From Nonomuraea candida (GTDB lineage: Bacteria; Actinomycetota; Actinomycetes; Streptosporangiales; Streptosporangiaceae): 64,000 nt of DNA. The stretch covers positions 1 to 64,000 of the forward strand of contig NZ_JOAG01000010.1 in assembly GCF_000725485.1 (NCBI RefSeq), given 5' to 3'. This document shows, piece by piece, positions 45,738 to 54,714 of the stretch (its first letter is position 1; each line of letters begins with the position of its first letter). Both the position numbers and the translations under genes were made by a program. The notes under the pieces were generated by a model that saw only the letters and a program-made list of their open reading frames with translations, made no database searches and was not told the origin of the DNA.

Positions 45738-46477
45738 CCCAACCGATCAGTGTCCAGCTCTACACCGTCAGGGAACCGCTGGCCGCCGGCCGCGACGCCG
45801 TGCTGCGCCGGATCGCGGAGATCGGATACCGGGCCGTCGAGCCCTACGACCCCATGACCGACCCCGAGGGCTTCCGGCGGCTCGCCGACGACCTGGGGCT
45901 GACCGTGTCGGCGACGCACGCGTACGCGCTGCTGGACCGGGAGCCCGCGGAGGTCTTCGACGCGATCGCCACGCTCGGGACCGACAAGGTGATCATCCCG
46001 GCCGGCATCCCGGAGGGGGAGTTCACCACCCGCGACGGCATCGGCCGGGCGGCCGACCTGCTCAACGGCTACGCCGAGCGGGCCGCCGCCCACGGGATGC
46101 GGATCGGCTACCACAACCACTGGTGGGAGATCGAGCCGGAGGTGGACGGCAGGCACGCCATCGAGGTGCTGGCGGACCTGCTGGCCCCCGAGGTGTTCCT
46201 GGAGATCGACACCTACTGGGCGGCCGTGGGCGGCGCCGACGTGCCCGCCCTGCTCGGCCGCCTGGCCGGGCGCGTCGAGGCGCTGCACGTCAAGGACGGC
46301 CCCGGGGTCAAGGGCGAGCCGCACACCGCGGTGGGCAAGGGCGTCATGCCGGTGCCCGAGATCCTCGCCGCCGCCCCCGGCGCCTGGCGCGTCGTCGAGC
46401 TCGACGAGTGCGCGACCGACGTCTTCGCCGCCCTCGCCGACAGTCACGCCTACCTCACCTCCCTGGAGGGCTCTTGA
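45734..46477 (+). CDS. Sugar phosphate isomerase/epimerase-like TIM barrel protein
   Basis: This 247-residue member of the xylose-isomerase-like AP endonuclease family 2 has [15 protein letters not shown] at the start, GYHNHWWEI (metal His), FLEIDTYWA with Glu/Asp ligands and ALHVKDG. Family members are sugar or keto-sugar isomerases and epimerases. It is coupled by 4-bp overlaps to xylA and to the oxidoreductase downstream. A xylA-isomerase-dehydrogenase set suggests use of a xylose-derived or inositol-like sugar; the substrate is not identifiable. Confidence 0.88.
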   Translation: MTQPISVQLYTVREPLAAGRDAVLRRIAEIGYRAVEPYDPMTDPEGFRRLADDLGLTVSATHAYALLDREPAEVFDAIATLGTDKVIIPAGIPEGEFTTRDGIGRAADLLNGYAERAAAHGMRIGYHNHWWEIEPEVDGRHAIEVLADLLAPEVFLEIDTYWAAVGGADVPALLGRLAGRVEALHVKDGPGVKGEPHTAVGKGVMPVPEILAAAPGAWRVVELDECATDVFAALADSHAYLTSLEGS

Positions 46478-47580
46478 GCAACGGCCCGGTCGGCGTCGCC
46501 ATCGTCGGCGCCGGAGTCATCAGCGGCCAGTATCTCCGCAACCTCAACTCCTTCCCCGACGTGCGCGTGATCGCCGTCGCGGACCTCGACACCGACCGGG
46601 CCGCCGAGGTGGCCAGGGAGCACGACGTCCGGGTCTCCGGCACGCTCGGCGCCGTGCTCTCCCTGGCCGAGGTGGAGATCGTCGTCAACCTCACGGTCCC
46701 GTCCGCGCACGCGGCCGTCGCGCTGGAGAGCCTGCGCGCCGGCAAGCACGTGTACGGCGAGAAGCCGCTGGCCATGAACCTCGACGAGGCCGCCAAGGTG
46801 ATGGCCGAGGCCGAGGGGCGCGGCCTGCGGGTGGGCGGCGCCCCCGACACCTTCCTGGGCGCCGGGCTGCAGTCCACGCTGCACGCCCTGCGCGCCGGCC
46901 TCATCGGCGAGCCGGTCGCCGTCACGGCCGCCACGCAGAGCCTCGGGCCGGAGTCCTGGCACCCCAGCCCGGAGTTCTTCTACCAGCCGGGCGGCGGCCC
47001 GCTGTTCGACCTGGGCCCCTACTACCTGACCGCGCTGGTCTCCCTGCTCGGGCCCGTCGCCCGGGTGGCGGCCGGCACGGCCCGGGCCCGGGAGCAGCGG
47101 GTGGTCGGCTCGGGGCCCAAGGCGGGCACCCGGTTCCCGGTGGACGTGCCCACCCACGTCAACGCCCTGCTGGACTTCTCCGGCGGGCCGGTGACGGGGT
47201 CGGCCACGTTCAGCTTCGACTCGGCCGTCAACCGCCGCATGATCGAGATCATCGGCAGCGAGGGCGCCCTGTCGCTGCCCGACCCCAACACGTTCGAGGG
47301 CCCGCTGCTGGCCCGCGGGCTGACCGACCCGGACTGGCGGGAGCTGCCGTTGTCCGGCACCACGGCCGGGCGCGGCATCGGGGTCCTGGACCTGGCCAGG
47401 TCGATCCGCTCCGGCGCGCCGCACCGCGCGTCGGGCGAGCTGGCCTACCACGTGCTGGAGCTCATGTCCGCCATCACCGAGTCGGGCGAGCGGGCGGAGT
47501 TCCGGCCCGTCGCCTCCACGACGGCCGCGCCGGAGCCCCTTCCGGCGGACTGGGACCCGTACGCGGCGACCCTGTCCTGA
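46474..47580 (+). CDS. Gfo/Idh/MocA-family NAD(P)-dependent sugar oxidoreductase
   Basis: This 368-residue enzyme has the Rossmann motif GAGVISGQY near residue 10, the EKPLAMN motif near 97 that holds the catalytic Lys, and a C-terminal beta-sheet domain with GGGPLFDLGPYY. TTG 46474 overlaps the preceding stop (TTGA) and has GGAGGG 4 bases upstream. It probably oxidises or reduces the sugar handled by the two isomerases in this operon. A GC-rich hairpin follows the stop. Confidence 0.9.
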   Translation: MSNGPVGVAIVGAGVISGQYLRNLNSFPDVRVIAVADLDTDRAAEVAREHDVRVSGTLGAVLSLAEVEIVVNLTVPSAHAAVALESLRAGKHVYGEKPLAMNLDEAAKVMAEAEGRGLRVGGAPDTFLGAGLQSTLHALRAGLIGEPVAVTAATQSLGPESWHPSPEFFYQPGGGPLFDLGPYYLTALVSLLGPVARVAAGTARAREQRVVGSGPKAGTRFPVDVPTHVNALLDFSGGPVTGSATFSFDSAVNRRMIEIIGSEGALSLPDPNTFEGPLLARGLTDPDWRELPLSGTTAGRGIGVLDLARSIRSGAPHRASGELAYHVLELMSAITESGERAEFRPVASTTAAPEPLPADWDPYAATLS

Positions 47581-47589
47581 ACCTAACGG

Positions 47590-47616
47590 CTGGGCGGCGC
47601 GCGTACCGCCGCCCAG
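47590..47616 (+). terminator. Hairpin after the sugar operon
   Basis: A 9-bp perfect stem CTGGGCGGC/GCCGCCCAG with a 9-base loop lies 9 bp after the stop of the oxidoreductase gene. There is no T-run, so termination strength is uncertain. Confidence 0.55.
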
Positions 47617-47661
47617 TTACATCACCCTTCCCTCAAGAGTCACCCACGACCGGGCGGGAAT

Positions 47662-47689
47662 CGTTACCTTGTGTAATCACTCGGTAACG
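47662..47689. promoter_or_regulatory. Inverted repeat CGTTACC-N14-GGTAACG around a -10-like box
   Basis: Perfect 7-bp arms flank TGTAAT (47672-47677), a -10-like hexamer upstream of the subtilisin gene. A repressor bound here would cover the promoter. Confidence 0.55.
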
Positions 47690-47709
47690 GCACTCTCAAA
47701 GGGATCCTC

Positions 47710-49053
47710 ATGCGCGTTCTGATCCAGCTCCGCCCGGCCCCGGACGTCGTCGCCTCGGTGATCGACCCCGGTGTCCGCAGCGCGGTCGCCGACGTCGTCG
47801 CCGACCTGCCCGGAGTCCTCCTCGACGAGGCCTTCACCCCCGTGGCCGTGCCGCGGCCCGTCTCACCGCACGGCGACCTCCTGGCCCCGCACCAGCGGCC
47901 GCGGTTCTCGATGGCGCCGGAAGACGCCTCCGTGCTCGTGCGCGGCGAGATCTCCGACGGGGAGCTCTCCCTCCGCTCGGCGCTGCTGTCCTCCTCCGTG
48001 CGCGAGGTGGCGGGCGTCTACGCCGACCCCTACATCCAGGGCCACCCGACCTGCGGCGGCGACGGCCCGGTGGGCGACTGGGAGGAGGTCAGGCGGCTGC
48101 TGCACGCCTATGACCTGTGGTCGGCCGGCCACGACGGCGAGGGCGTGGCCGTCGCGATCGTCGACAGCGGCATCAACGCCGACCACATCGCCGCCCGCCT
48201 CGGCCACGACGTGACGATCGACGCCGACCGGAGCTGGAGCCCGCCCGGCGTGAACAAGACGCCCGGGCACTATCCGGTGGACCACGGCTCCATGTGCGCC
48301 TTCGACGCGCTGCTCGCCGCCCCCAAGGCGACCCTGCTCGACATCCCGATCCTGCTGAGCCGCCAGGACGGCGTCGACGGGCTGCTGTCCGACGCGGTGG
48401 CCGCCTACGCCCACCTCAACAATGTCCTGCGGGCCATGCCCGCCGACTCCAGGGCACTGGTCGTCTCCAACAGCTGGGGCCTGTTCTCCCCCCGCATGGA
48501 CTTCCCGCCCGGCCACCCCGGCAACTACTCCGACAACCCGGCGCACCCGTTCAACGTGATCGTCGGCAGCCTGGAGGGGGCGGGCGCCGACATCCTGTTC
48601 TCGGCGGGCAACTGCGGCCGCGACTGCCCCGACCGGCGCTGCGGCTTCCGCGACCGGACGATCGTGGGCGCCAACTCCCACCCCGACGTGCTCTCCGTCG
48701 GCGGCGTGGACACGCGGGGCGAGCGGGTCGGCTACTCCTCGCAGGGGCCCGGCCGGCTGTCGGAGCGCAAGCCCGACCTGTGCGCCTACACCCACTTCGC
48801 CGGCTCCGAGGCGGTCGGCGCCGCCGACACCGGCACCTCCGCCGCCTGCCCCGTGGCGGCCGGCGTGGTGGCCGCCGTGCGCACCCAGCGCTCGGCCGCC
48901 GAGCTGTCCCCGGCGCAACTGCGCACGCTGCTGCACCGCACCGCCGACGACCGCAGCACGGTCGGCTTCGACCACGACTACGGCTACGGCGTCATCGACC
49001 CGCCCGCCATCCTGGCCGCGCTGGGCAGGCAGAACCGCTCGCGCGCCGCCTGA
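47710..49053 (+). CDS. Subtilisin-like serine peptidase (S8), apparently cytoplasmic
   Basis: This 447-residue protein has an N-terminal region of about 135 residues, then the S8 catalytic domain with Asp in VAIVDSGIN (about 155), His in VDHGSMCAF (about 197), the oxyanion Asn in FSAGNCG (about 300) and the nucleophile Ser in GTSAACP (about 378). There is no signal peptide or membrane segment, so it acts inside the cell or is exported by another route. AAGGG precedes the ATG. A 72-residue protein follows 21 bp downstream and may be its partner. Confidence 0.92.
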   Translation: MRVLIQLRPAPDVVASVIDPGVRSAVADVVADLPGVLLDEAFTPVAVPRPVSPHGDLLAPHQRPRFSMAPEDASVLVRGEISDGELSLRSALLSSSVREVAGVYADPYIQGHPTCGGDGPVGDWEEVRRLLHAYDLWSAGHDGEGVAVAIVDSGINADHIAARLGHDVTIDADRSWSPPGVNKTPGHYPVDHGSMCAFDALLAAPKATLLDIPILLSRQDGVDGLLSDAVAAYAHLNNVLRAMPADSRALVVSNSWGLFSPRMDFPPGHPGNYSDNPAHPFNVIVGSLEGAGADILFSAGNCGRDCPDRRCGFRDRTIVGANSHPDVLSVGGVDTRGERVGYSSQGPGRLSERKPDLCAYTHFAGSEAVGAADTGTSAACPVAAGVVAAVRTQRSAAELSPAQLRTLLHRTADDRSTVGFDHDYGYGVIDPPAILAALGRQNRSRAA

Positions 49054-49074
49054 CCAGCCGCCGATCCCGATCCC

Positions 49075-49293
49075 ATGGCCCTGATCCAGGTGCGGCTTCC
49101 CCCCGAAGCCACCCTCTCCGACGCGTTGCGCCTGCTCGGCCTGTCCGACGAGGACGCCGACCCCGACTACGGCCTCGTGGCCATCGCCCCCGGGCTGCAG
49201 GTGCTGCGCGTCACCGAGGAGGCGGCCCGGCGGGTCAGCCGTGACCATGCCGACGTCTTCTCCGATCCCCGCATCGAGCCTGGTGACGGGTGA
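49075..49293 (+). CDS. Small protein paired with the S8 peptidase
   Basis: This 72-residue acidic protein (MALIQVRLPPEATLSDALRL...DYGLVAIAPGLQVLRVTEEAARRV) has an alpha/beta pattern. Its opening resembles the opening of the adjacent peptidase (MRVLIQLRPAP), which suggests a stand-alone prodomain-, I9-like chaperone or inhibitor. The family is not recognised with certainty. It starts 21 bp after the peptidase stop and probably shares its transcript. Confidence 0.72.
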   Translation: MALIQVRLPPEATLSDALRLLGLSDEDADPDYGLVAIAPGLQVLRVTEEAARRVSRDHADVFSDPRIEPGDG

Positions 49294-49333
49294 CGCGTTG
49301 GCTTGAACCCGGCGGAGCCGCAAGAATGGCGCG

Positions 49334-50941
49334 ATGGCAGACAGTGCGGAGACCGACTGGGTCTCCAGGTTCGCGGACGACGTCATCGCCGAGGCCGAGC
49401 GGCGCGCGCCGGGCAAGGCGATCGTCTGCGCCTCCGGGCTGAGCCCGTCGGGCCCGATCCACCTCGGCAACCTGCGTGAGGTCATGACGCCTCACCTGGT
49501 CGCCGACGAGATCAGGCGGCGCGGCCTGGAGTGCGTGCACCTGCTGTCGTGGGACGACTACGACCGCTTCCGCAGGGTGCCCGCGGGCATCGACCCGTCG
49601 TGGGCCGAGCACATCGGCAAGCCGCTGACCTCGGTGCCCGCCCCGCCCGGCAGCCCGCACGCCAACTGGGCCGAACACTTCAAGGCGCCCATGACCGCCG
49701 CCCTGGCGGAGCTGGGCGTCGAATACCACGGCATCAGCCAGACCGCCCAGTACACCTCCGGGGCCTACCGGGAGCAGATCCTGACCGCCGTGCGCGCGCG
49801 GGCCGGGATCGACGCCGTGTTGTCGCGCTACCGGGCCAAGCAGCAGGCGGCCGAGGACTACTTCCCGTACAAACCGTACTGCGACCTGTGCGAGCGCGAC
49901 CTGACCACGGTCACCAACTACGACGACGAGACCACCGAGCTGGCCTACACCTGCGAGTGCGGCTTCGGCGAGACCGTGCGGCTGGCCGAGCACGACCGCG
50001 GCAAGCTGGTCTGGAAGGTCGACTGGCCGATGCGCTGGGCCCACGAGGGCGTGATCTTCGAGCCGTCCGGCGTCGACCACCACTCTCCGGGCTCGGCGTG
50101 GATCGTGGGCGGCCAGATCGTGGGCGAGGTGTTCGGCGGGCAGCAGCCCATCGGCCCGATGTACGCCTTCGTCGGCATCACCGGCATGGCCAAGATGAGC
50201 AGCTCCAAGGGCGACGTGCCGACCCCGGCCGACGCGCTGGAGATCATGGAGGCGCCGGTGCTGCGCTGGCTCTACGCCCGGCGCAAGCCCGCCCAGTCCT
50301 TCAAGATCGCCTTCGACCAGGAGATCCAGCGGCTCTACGACGAGTGGGACTCCCTGGGCCGCAAGGTCGCCGCCGGGCAGGCCCAGCCCGCCGAGCTGGC
50401 CGCGTACCACCGGGCCACCTCCACGGCCGCCGGCCCGCTGCCCGCCACCCCGCATCCGGTCCCCTACCGCACGCTGGCCTCCGTCGCCGACATCACGACT
50501 GGCCACGCCGAGCAGGCGCTGCGCATCCTGCGCGACCTCGACGGCGTCGAGTCGCTCGACGCGGCCCGGCCCCGGCTCGACAGGGCGCAGCGCTGGGTCG
50601 ACGTCCACCTGCCGGCCGACCAGCGCACGCGCGTGCGGGAGACGCCCGACCACGAGCTGCTCGGCTCGCTCGGGGAGGCCGAGCGCGAGGGCCTGCGGCT
50701 GCTGGCCGACGGGCTGGACGACTGGACCCTGGAGGGGCTGACCGCGCTGGTGTACGGCGTGCCCAAGCTCCAGGCCGGGCTGCCCGCCGACGCCAAGGCC
50801 ACGCCGGAGCTGAAGACGGCGCAGCGGGCCTTCTTCGCCCTGCTCTACCGGCTGCTGGTGGGCCGCGACACCGGCCCCAGGCTGCCCACCCTGCTGATGG
50901 CCGTGGGCGCCGACCGGGTCCGCAAACTGGTGGGCGCGTGA
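49334..50941 (+). CDS. lysK: Class I lysyl-tRNA synthetase (archaeal LysK type)
   Basis: This 535-residue class I synthetase has the HIGH-type sequence PIHLGN, SWDDYDRFR, a zinc-ribbon-like CDLCERD...CECG and the KMSKS-type KMSSSKGD. It attaches lysine to tRNA-Lys and is unrelated to the usual bacterial class II LysRS. Class I LysRS occurs in archaea and in scattered bacteria, sometimes as a second copy. Its stop overlaps the kinase gene (GTGA), so the two are translationally coupled. Confidence 0.95.
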   Translation: MADSAETDWVSRFADDVIAEAERRAPGKAIVCASGLSPSGPIHLGNLREVMTPHLVADEIRRRGLECVHLLSWDDYDRFRRVPAGIDPSWAEHIGKPLTSVPAPPGSPHANWAEHFKAPMTAALAELGVEYHGISQTAQYTSGAYREQILTAVRARAGIDAVLSRYRAKQQAAEDYFPYKPYCDLCERDLTTVTNYDDETTELAYTCECGFGETVRLAEHDRGKLVWKVDWPMRWAHEGVIFEPSGVDHHSPGSAWIVGGQIVGEVFGGQQPIGPMYAFVGITGMAKMSSSKGDVPTPADALEIMEAPVLRWLYARRKPAQSFKIAFDQEIQRLYDEWDSLGRKVAAGQAQPAELAAYHRATSTAAGPLPATPHPVPYRTLASVADITTGHAEQALRILRDLDGVESLDAARPRLDRAQRWVDVHLPADQRTRVRETPDHELLGSLGEAEREGLRLLADGLDDWTLEGLTALVYGVPKLQAGLPADAKATPELKTAQRAFFALLYRLLVGRDTGPRLPTLLMAVGADRVRKLVGA

Positions 50942-51468
50942 ACGGCGTCGTCGTGATCACGGGCATCTCGGCCGCGGGCAAGTCCACCGTGGCCCAGGCC
51001 CTGGCCGAGCGGCTGCCCCGGTCGGCCCACGTCCGCGGCGACGCCTTCCGCCGGATGGTGGTGAGCGGCCGCGCGGACATGACGCCCGAGTTGACCGACG
51101 AGGCGGTGCGACAGCTCCATCTCCGCCAGCGGATTGCCGCTAATACGGCGGATTTGTATTTTGACGCCGAATTCACGGCAATTGTTCAAGATGTCATTCT
51201 TGGCAGGGATCTGGAAAGGTTCACGAAACTCGTACGCACCCGCCCCTTGTACGTCATCGTGCTGACTCCGGAACCGGCCGAAGTGGCGCGCCGCGAGCAG
51301 GCCCGGGCGAAGTCCGGATACGCCGGCGGATGGACGATTGCCCAGCTGGACGCGTCGCTACGGCGCGAGACCCCGCGCCTCGGCCTCTGGCTCGACAACT
51401 CCCGGCAGAGCGTCGAAGAAACGGTCACAGAGATCATTTCGAGGGCTTCGGAGGCCATAATCGGCTGA
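50938..51468 (+). CDS. P-loop phosphotransferase/kinase of the AAA_33 or chloramphenicol-phosphotransferase type
   Basis: This 176-residue P-loop protein has Walker A GISAAGKST (residues 8-16), a RGDAFRRM strand and a lid region with Arg residues (EVARREQARAKSG). It resembles small-molecule kinases and chloramphenicol/zeta-type phosphotransferases. The GTG start overlaps the lysK stop. The second half is less GC-rich than its neighbours. The substrate is unknown; coupling to LysRS hints at co-regulation rather than a shared reaction. Confidence 0.82.
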   Translation: MNGVVVITGISAAGKSTVAQALAERLPRSAHVRGDAFRRMVVSGRADMTPELTDEAVRQLHLRQRIAANTADLYFDAEFTAIVQDVILGRDLERFTKLVRTRPLYVIVLTPEPAEVARREQARAKSGYAGGWTIAQLDASLRRETPRLGLWLDNSRQSVEETVTEIISRASEAIIG

Positions 51469-51540
51469 CATTCCCTATAACGCTGATCTATGCAAGGAAC
51501 TGTCAAGCGGACTGCATGCGGCCGGGAGAACCTTGGTTCC

Positions 51541-52272
51541 ATGAACCAGCAGCCTTTCGCCGCCAGCGTCAGCGTCATCGTCCCCGCGATGAACGAAGCC
51601 GAGAACCTGCCCCACGTCTTCGCCACGCTGCCCCAGTGGATCGACGAGGTGATCCTCGTCGACGGCAACTCCACCGACGACACCGTCGCCGTCGCCCGCA
51701 GGCTGCGCCCCGACCTCCGGGTCGTCGTGCAGACCCGGCGGGGCAAGGGCAACGCGCTCATCGAGGGCTTCCAGGCCGCGCGGGGCGACATCATCGTCAT
51801 GATCGACGCCGACGGGTCCACCGACGGCCGCGAGATCCGCTCCTTCGTCGCCACGCTCATCAACGGCGCCGACTTCGCCAAGGGCTCCAGGTACGCCCCT
51901 GGTGGCGGCTCGGACGACCTCAGCCCGATCCGCTCGCTCGGCAACAAGTTCCTGACCGGGCTCACCAACCTGCTCTACGGCACCCGCTACACCGACCTGT
52001 GCTACGGCTACAACGCCTTCTGGGCCCGCCACCTCGAAGCCCTCGACCTCGACTGCGACGGCTTCGAGATCGAGACCCTGATGAACGTCCGCGCCGCCCG
52101 GGCCGGCCTCGTCATCCGCGAGGTGCCCAGCCACGAGCGCTCCCGCATCCACGGCGCGAGCAACCTCCACGCGGTGCGCGACGGCTGGCGCGTCCTGCGC
52201 ACGATCTGGCGCGAGCGCTCGCGCGGCGCCTCGGTCACCGCGCAGGCGACCCAGGTGGCGCTCGCCAAGTGA
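51541..52272 (+). CDS. Glycosyltransferase family 2 protein
   Basis: This 243-residue GT2 enzyme has VSVIVPAMNEAENL, the acidic LVDGNSTDDT motif and the DADGS metal site, then a C-terminal ERSRIHGASNLHAVRDGWRVLRTI segment typical of polyprenyl-phosphate glucose or mannose synthases and related transferases. There is no membrane domain. The start is uncertain. ATG 51541 fits the family N-terminus but has a weak ribosome binding site; ATG 51490 lies 8 bases after a -10-like TATAAC and could be a leaderless start adding 17 residues. Confidence 0.85.
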   Translation: MNQQPFAASVSVIVPAMNEAENLPHVFATLPQWIDEVILVDGNSTDDTVAVARRLRPDLRVVVQTRRGKGNALIEGFQAARGDIIVMIDADGSTDGREIRSFVATLINGADFAKGSRYAPGGGSDDLSPIRSLGNKFLTGLTNLLYGTRYTDLCYGYNAFWARHLEALDLDCDGFEIETLMNVRAARAGLVIREVPSHERSRIHGASNLHAVRDGWRVLRTIWRERSRGASVTAQATQVALAK

Positions 52273-52291
52273 GGAGTGAAATCCTCGGACG

Positions 52292-53263
52292 ATGCGCTAC
52301 ATAGTGATCGGAGCAGGAGCAGTCGGGGGGACCATCGGTGCCCGCCTGTTTCAGGGCGGGCACGACGTTCTCCTCATCGCCAGAGGCGCCCACTACGAGG
52401 CCCTGAAGCGCGACGGCCTGCGCCTGGTCACCCCCGAGTCCACCGAGACCCTCGACCTCCCCGCCGCGGACGGCCCCGTGCCCACGCGCGATGACGACGT
52501 GCTCATCCTGGCCACCAAGTCCCAGGACACGATCGCCGCGCTGGCCCCCTGGCCCTCCGACCTGCCCGTGGTGTGCGCCCAGAACGGCGTGGCCAACGAG
52601 CGCATGGTGCTGCGGCGCTTCGAGCGCGTCTACGGCATGTGCGTGTGGCTGCCCGCGCAGCTCCCCGCGCCCGGCGTCGTCGCCGCCCACGGCCACCCCT
52701 ACTCCGGCCTGCTGCACCTCGGACGTTATCCCCAGGGTGTGGACGACCTGGCCGGGACGATCGCGGCCGGCCTCGGCAAGCGCGGCCTCATCGGCCGGGC
52801 CGTGCCCGACGTGATGCGCTGGAAATACGCCAAGCTGCTCGGCAACCTGGGCAACGCCGCCGAGGCGCTCCTCGGCCGCGTGCCCGGCCTGTCCGAGGTC
52901 GTCGAGCGCGCCAGGGCCGAGGCCAGGACCGTGCTGGAGCGGGCCGGCATCGCCTACGCCACGCCCGCCGAGGAGGCCGAGGTGCGCGGCCGTCAGGTCG
53001 AGGTGCTGCCCATCGAGGGCGTCGGCCGGGCCGGCGGGTCGTCCTGGCAGAGCCTGGCCAGGGGCAGCGGCTCGATCGAGGCCGACTACCTCAACGGCGA
53101 GATCGTGCTGCTGGGCCGCGAGCACGGCGTGCCGACGCCGGTCAACGAGACGCTGCGGCGCGAGGCCAACCGGTTCGCCCGCGAGCGGCGGGCGCCCGGC
53201 TCGATGCCGCCCGAGACCCTCCTGGGCCTCATCGACGCGCGTTCCGCAGCCGGATCCCGCTGA
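52292..53263 (+). CDS. Ketopantoate reductase family (ApbA/PanE-like) oxidoreductase
   Basis: This 323-residue protein has the N-terminal NADPH motif GAGAVGGTIGARL, TKSQDT, the QNGVANE segment and the catalytic Lys in MRWKYAKLLGNLGN. PanE converts ketopantoate to pantoate in CoA synthesis, but actinomycetes hold several paralogs with other 2-keto substrates, so the pantothenate role is not certain. It starts 19 bp after the GT2 gene, and its end overlaps the convergent gene by 35 bp. Confidence 0.88.
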   Translation: MRYIVIGAGAVGGTIGARLFQGGHDVLLIARGAHYEALKRDGLRLVTPESTETLDLPAADGPVPTRDDDVLILATKSQDTIAALAPWPSDLPVVCAQNGVANERMVLRRFERVYGMCVWLPAQLPAPGVVAAHGHPYSGLLHLGRYPQGVDDLAGTIAAGLGKRGLIGRAVPDVMRWKYAKLLGNLGNAAEALLGRVPGLSEVVERARAEARTVLERAGIAYATPAEEAEVRGRQVEVLPIEGVGRAGGSSWQSLARGSGSIEADYLNGEIVLLGREHGVPTPVNETLRREANRFARERRAPGSMPPETLLGLIDARSAAGSR

Positions 53264-53768
53264 ACTGCAGGGTGCTGGCCGTCACCTGCTTCCAGAACGG
53301 CCACAGGTTGTCCAGCACCCTGAGCTGGATCCCGGCCTCCTCGTGCAGCTCGAACAGGTCGCCCACCGGCTCGGGCGGGCCCAGCGGCACCACGGGGGCC
53401 TTGGAGACCACGGCGTGCGGCGGGTCGCCGATGGGCACGAAGGCGTCGGCCGGCAGGCGGTAGGCGTACAGGCGCACCTCCATCAGCGCCTTCAGCCAGC
53501 AGTATTCGATGGCGTGCACCCGCTCGCCGCAGCCGGCGCCGATGATCCGGGCCGCGTCCTCCTCCGTCGTGTCCGGCCCGCGCCAGGCCATCGCCCTCGG
53601 GCAGGCGCGCGGGAACCAGTAGTCGGGGCAGCGGTCGTGGGCCACCGCCCAGACGTACGGCTCGGACTCCTTGCTGGTCACGGCGACGTGCGGGACGAAC
53701 CGCTCGATGGTCGGGTCTTCGGAGAAGTGCAGCACCTGCCCCGGCTCAGGTCTCATGAGCGCCATCAT
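53229..53768 (-). CDS. Conserved hypothetical protein, DUF6886-like
   Basis: This 179-residue protein has LHFSEDPTIERFVPHVAVTS, VWAVAHDRCPDYWFPRACPR and a Trp-rich tail (LRVLDNLWPFWKQVTAS). It resembles a widespread bacterial family with no assigned function. The conserved His and Cys suggest a small enzymatic or binding domain. Its 3' end overlaps the convergent PanE-like gene by 35 bp. Confidence 0.8.
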   Translation of the reverse strand: MMALMRPEPGQVLHFSEDPTIERFVPHVAVTSKESEPYVWAVAHDRCPDYWFPRACPRAMAWRGPDTTEEDAARIIGAGCGERVHAIEYCWLKALMEVRLYAYRLPADAFVPIGDPPHAVVSKAPVVPLGPPEPVGDLFELHEEAGIQLRVLDNLWPFWKQVTASTLQFSGIRLRNARR

Positions 53769-53830
53769 CGCGCATACCGCGTCGATCTACGGGCAGGAGA
53801 AACGCCTCTTACCGACAAGGGGTGAGTCAG

Positions 53831-54211
53831 ATGATCGTACTGGGACTGCTCCTGATCCTGCTCGCCGGCGCCGCTTTCGCTCTGGTCCTCACGGAGGAGA
53901 GCGCGAGGTACATCCTGTTCGGTTACACCTTCGAGCTCAGCCACGTGGAGATGTTCCTGGCGGGGGCGGTCGCGACGGCCGTCCTGCTGCTCGGTCTCTG
54001 GGCGATGGGCTCGGGTTCGCGCAGGATCGCCAAGCAGCGCCGCCGGCTGCGCAGCGCCAGGGCCGAGGCTTCCGACCGGGTGGCCAGGCTGGAGAACGAG
54101 AAACGCGATCTGGAGCGGAAGCTGGAGCAGGAGCGGAAGCTGGAGCAGGAGCACGCGCACGAGCAGGAGCAGGGCGACCGCCTCGTCGCCCGCGGCGAGC
54201 ACCGCCGCTGA
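53831..54211 (+). CDS. Small membrane protein with two helices and a charged coiled-coil tail
   Basis: This 126-residue protein has membrane helices at about 3-20 and 44-62 (numbered from ATG 53831), then a basic/acidic coiled coil with repeated LEQERKLEQE. It resembles LapA-like or other small actinobacterial membrane proteins of unknown role. AAGGGG precedes ATG 53831; GTG 53822 is an alternative start. The tail DNA holds short direct repeats of gagcaggagc type. Confidence 0.78.
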   Translation: MIVLGLLLILLAGAAFALVLTEESARYILFGYTFELSHVEMFLAGAVATAVLLLGLWAMGSGSRRIAKQRRRLRSARAEASDRVARLENEKRDLERKLEQERKLEQEHAHEQEQGDRLVARGEHRR

Positions 54212-54223
54212 GCGGGAGCGCCG

Positions 54224-54652
54224 TCAGGCCACGTCCGCGCTCCGGCGCGAGGGCATCAGCTTGCCCTCGCGCCAGAGCGCGAACCCGGTGATCAGCGCCC
54301 CGAGCCCTTCCCAGAGCCCGACGCCGAAGAACTCGGCCGGCGCGGCCCCCGTCAGGACCAGCGTGCTGAAGACCGCGAACGTCACCAGCCGGAACGGCAC
54401 GGTCCAGCGGAAGAACGGCGTGTAGTCGTGCGAGGCGGCGAACAGGTAATAGACGCCCATGTTCACCGCCGCCATCGAGCTGGCCGCCATGTAGACCAGC
54501 GTGTAGTCGCCGGCCGGCCGCACGTCGAGCACCTCGAACCCGAGCATCGCCAGCAGCGTGTCCGGGGAGATCAGCCCGAGCAGGCCGAGCGCGAGGGCGA
54601 GGAAGCCGAAGACCGCGATGGTCCATCCGGCGAAAGAACGCGGAAGACGCAC
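54224..54652 (-). CDS. Four-helix membrane protein of unknown function
   Basis: This 142-residue protein has four hydrophobic segments (about 9-31, 52-72, 80-100 and 106-125) and short charged loops (ASHDYTPFFRW). GTG 54652 has AAGGA 6 bases upstream. No family motif gives a function. It is divergent from the sensor kinase gene and converges with the small coiled-coil membrane protein. Confidence 0.75.
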   Translation of the reverse strand: MRLPRSFAGWTIAVFGFLALALGLLGLISPDTLLAMLGFEVLDVRPAGDYTLVYMAASSMAAVNMGVYYLFAASHDYTPFFRWTVPFRLVTFAVFSTLVLTGAAPAEFFGVGLWEGLGALITGFALWREGKLMPSRRSADVA

Positions 54653-54714
54653 AGAAATCCTTCCAAAGGGGGGTGTAATCTGCGAGGCGATCTATCATGC
54701 ACCCCGGAGGTCGC

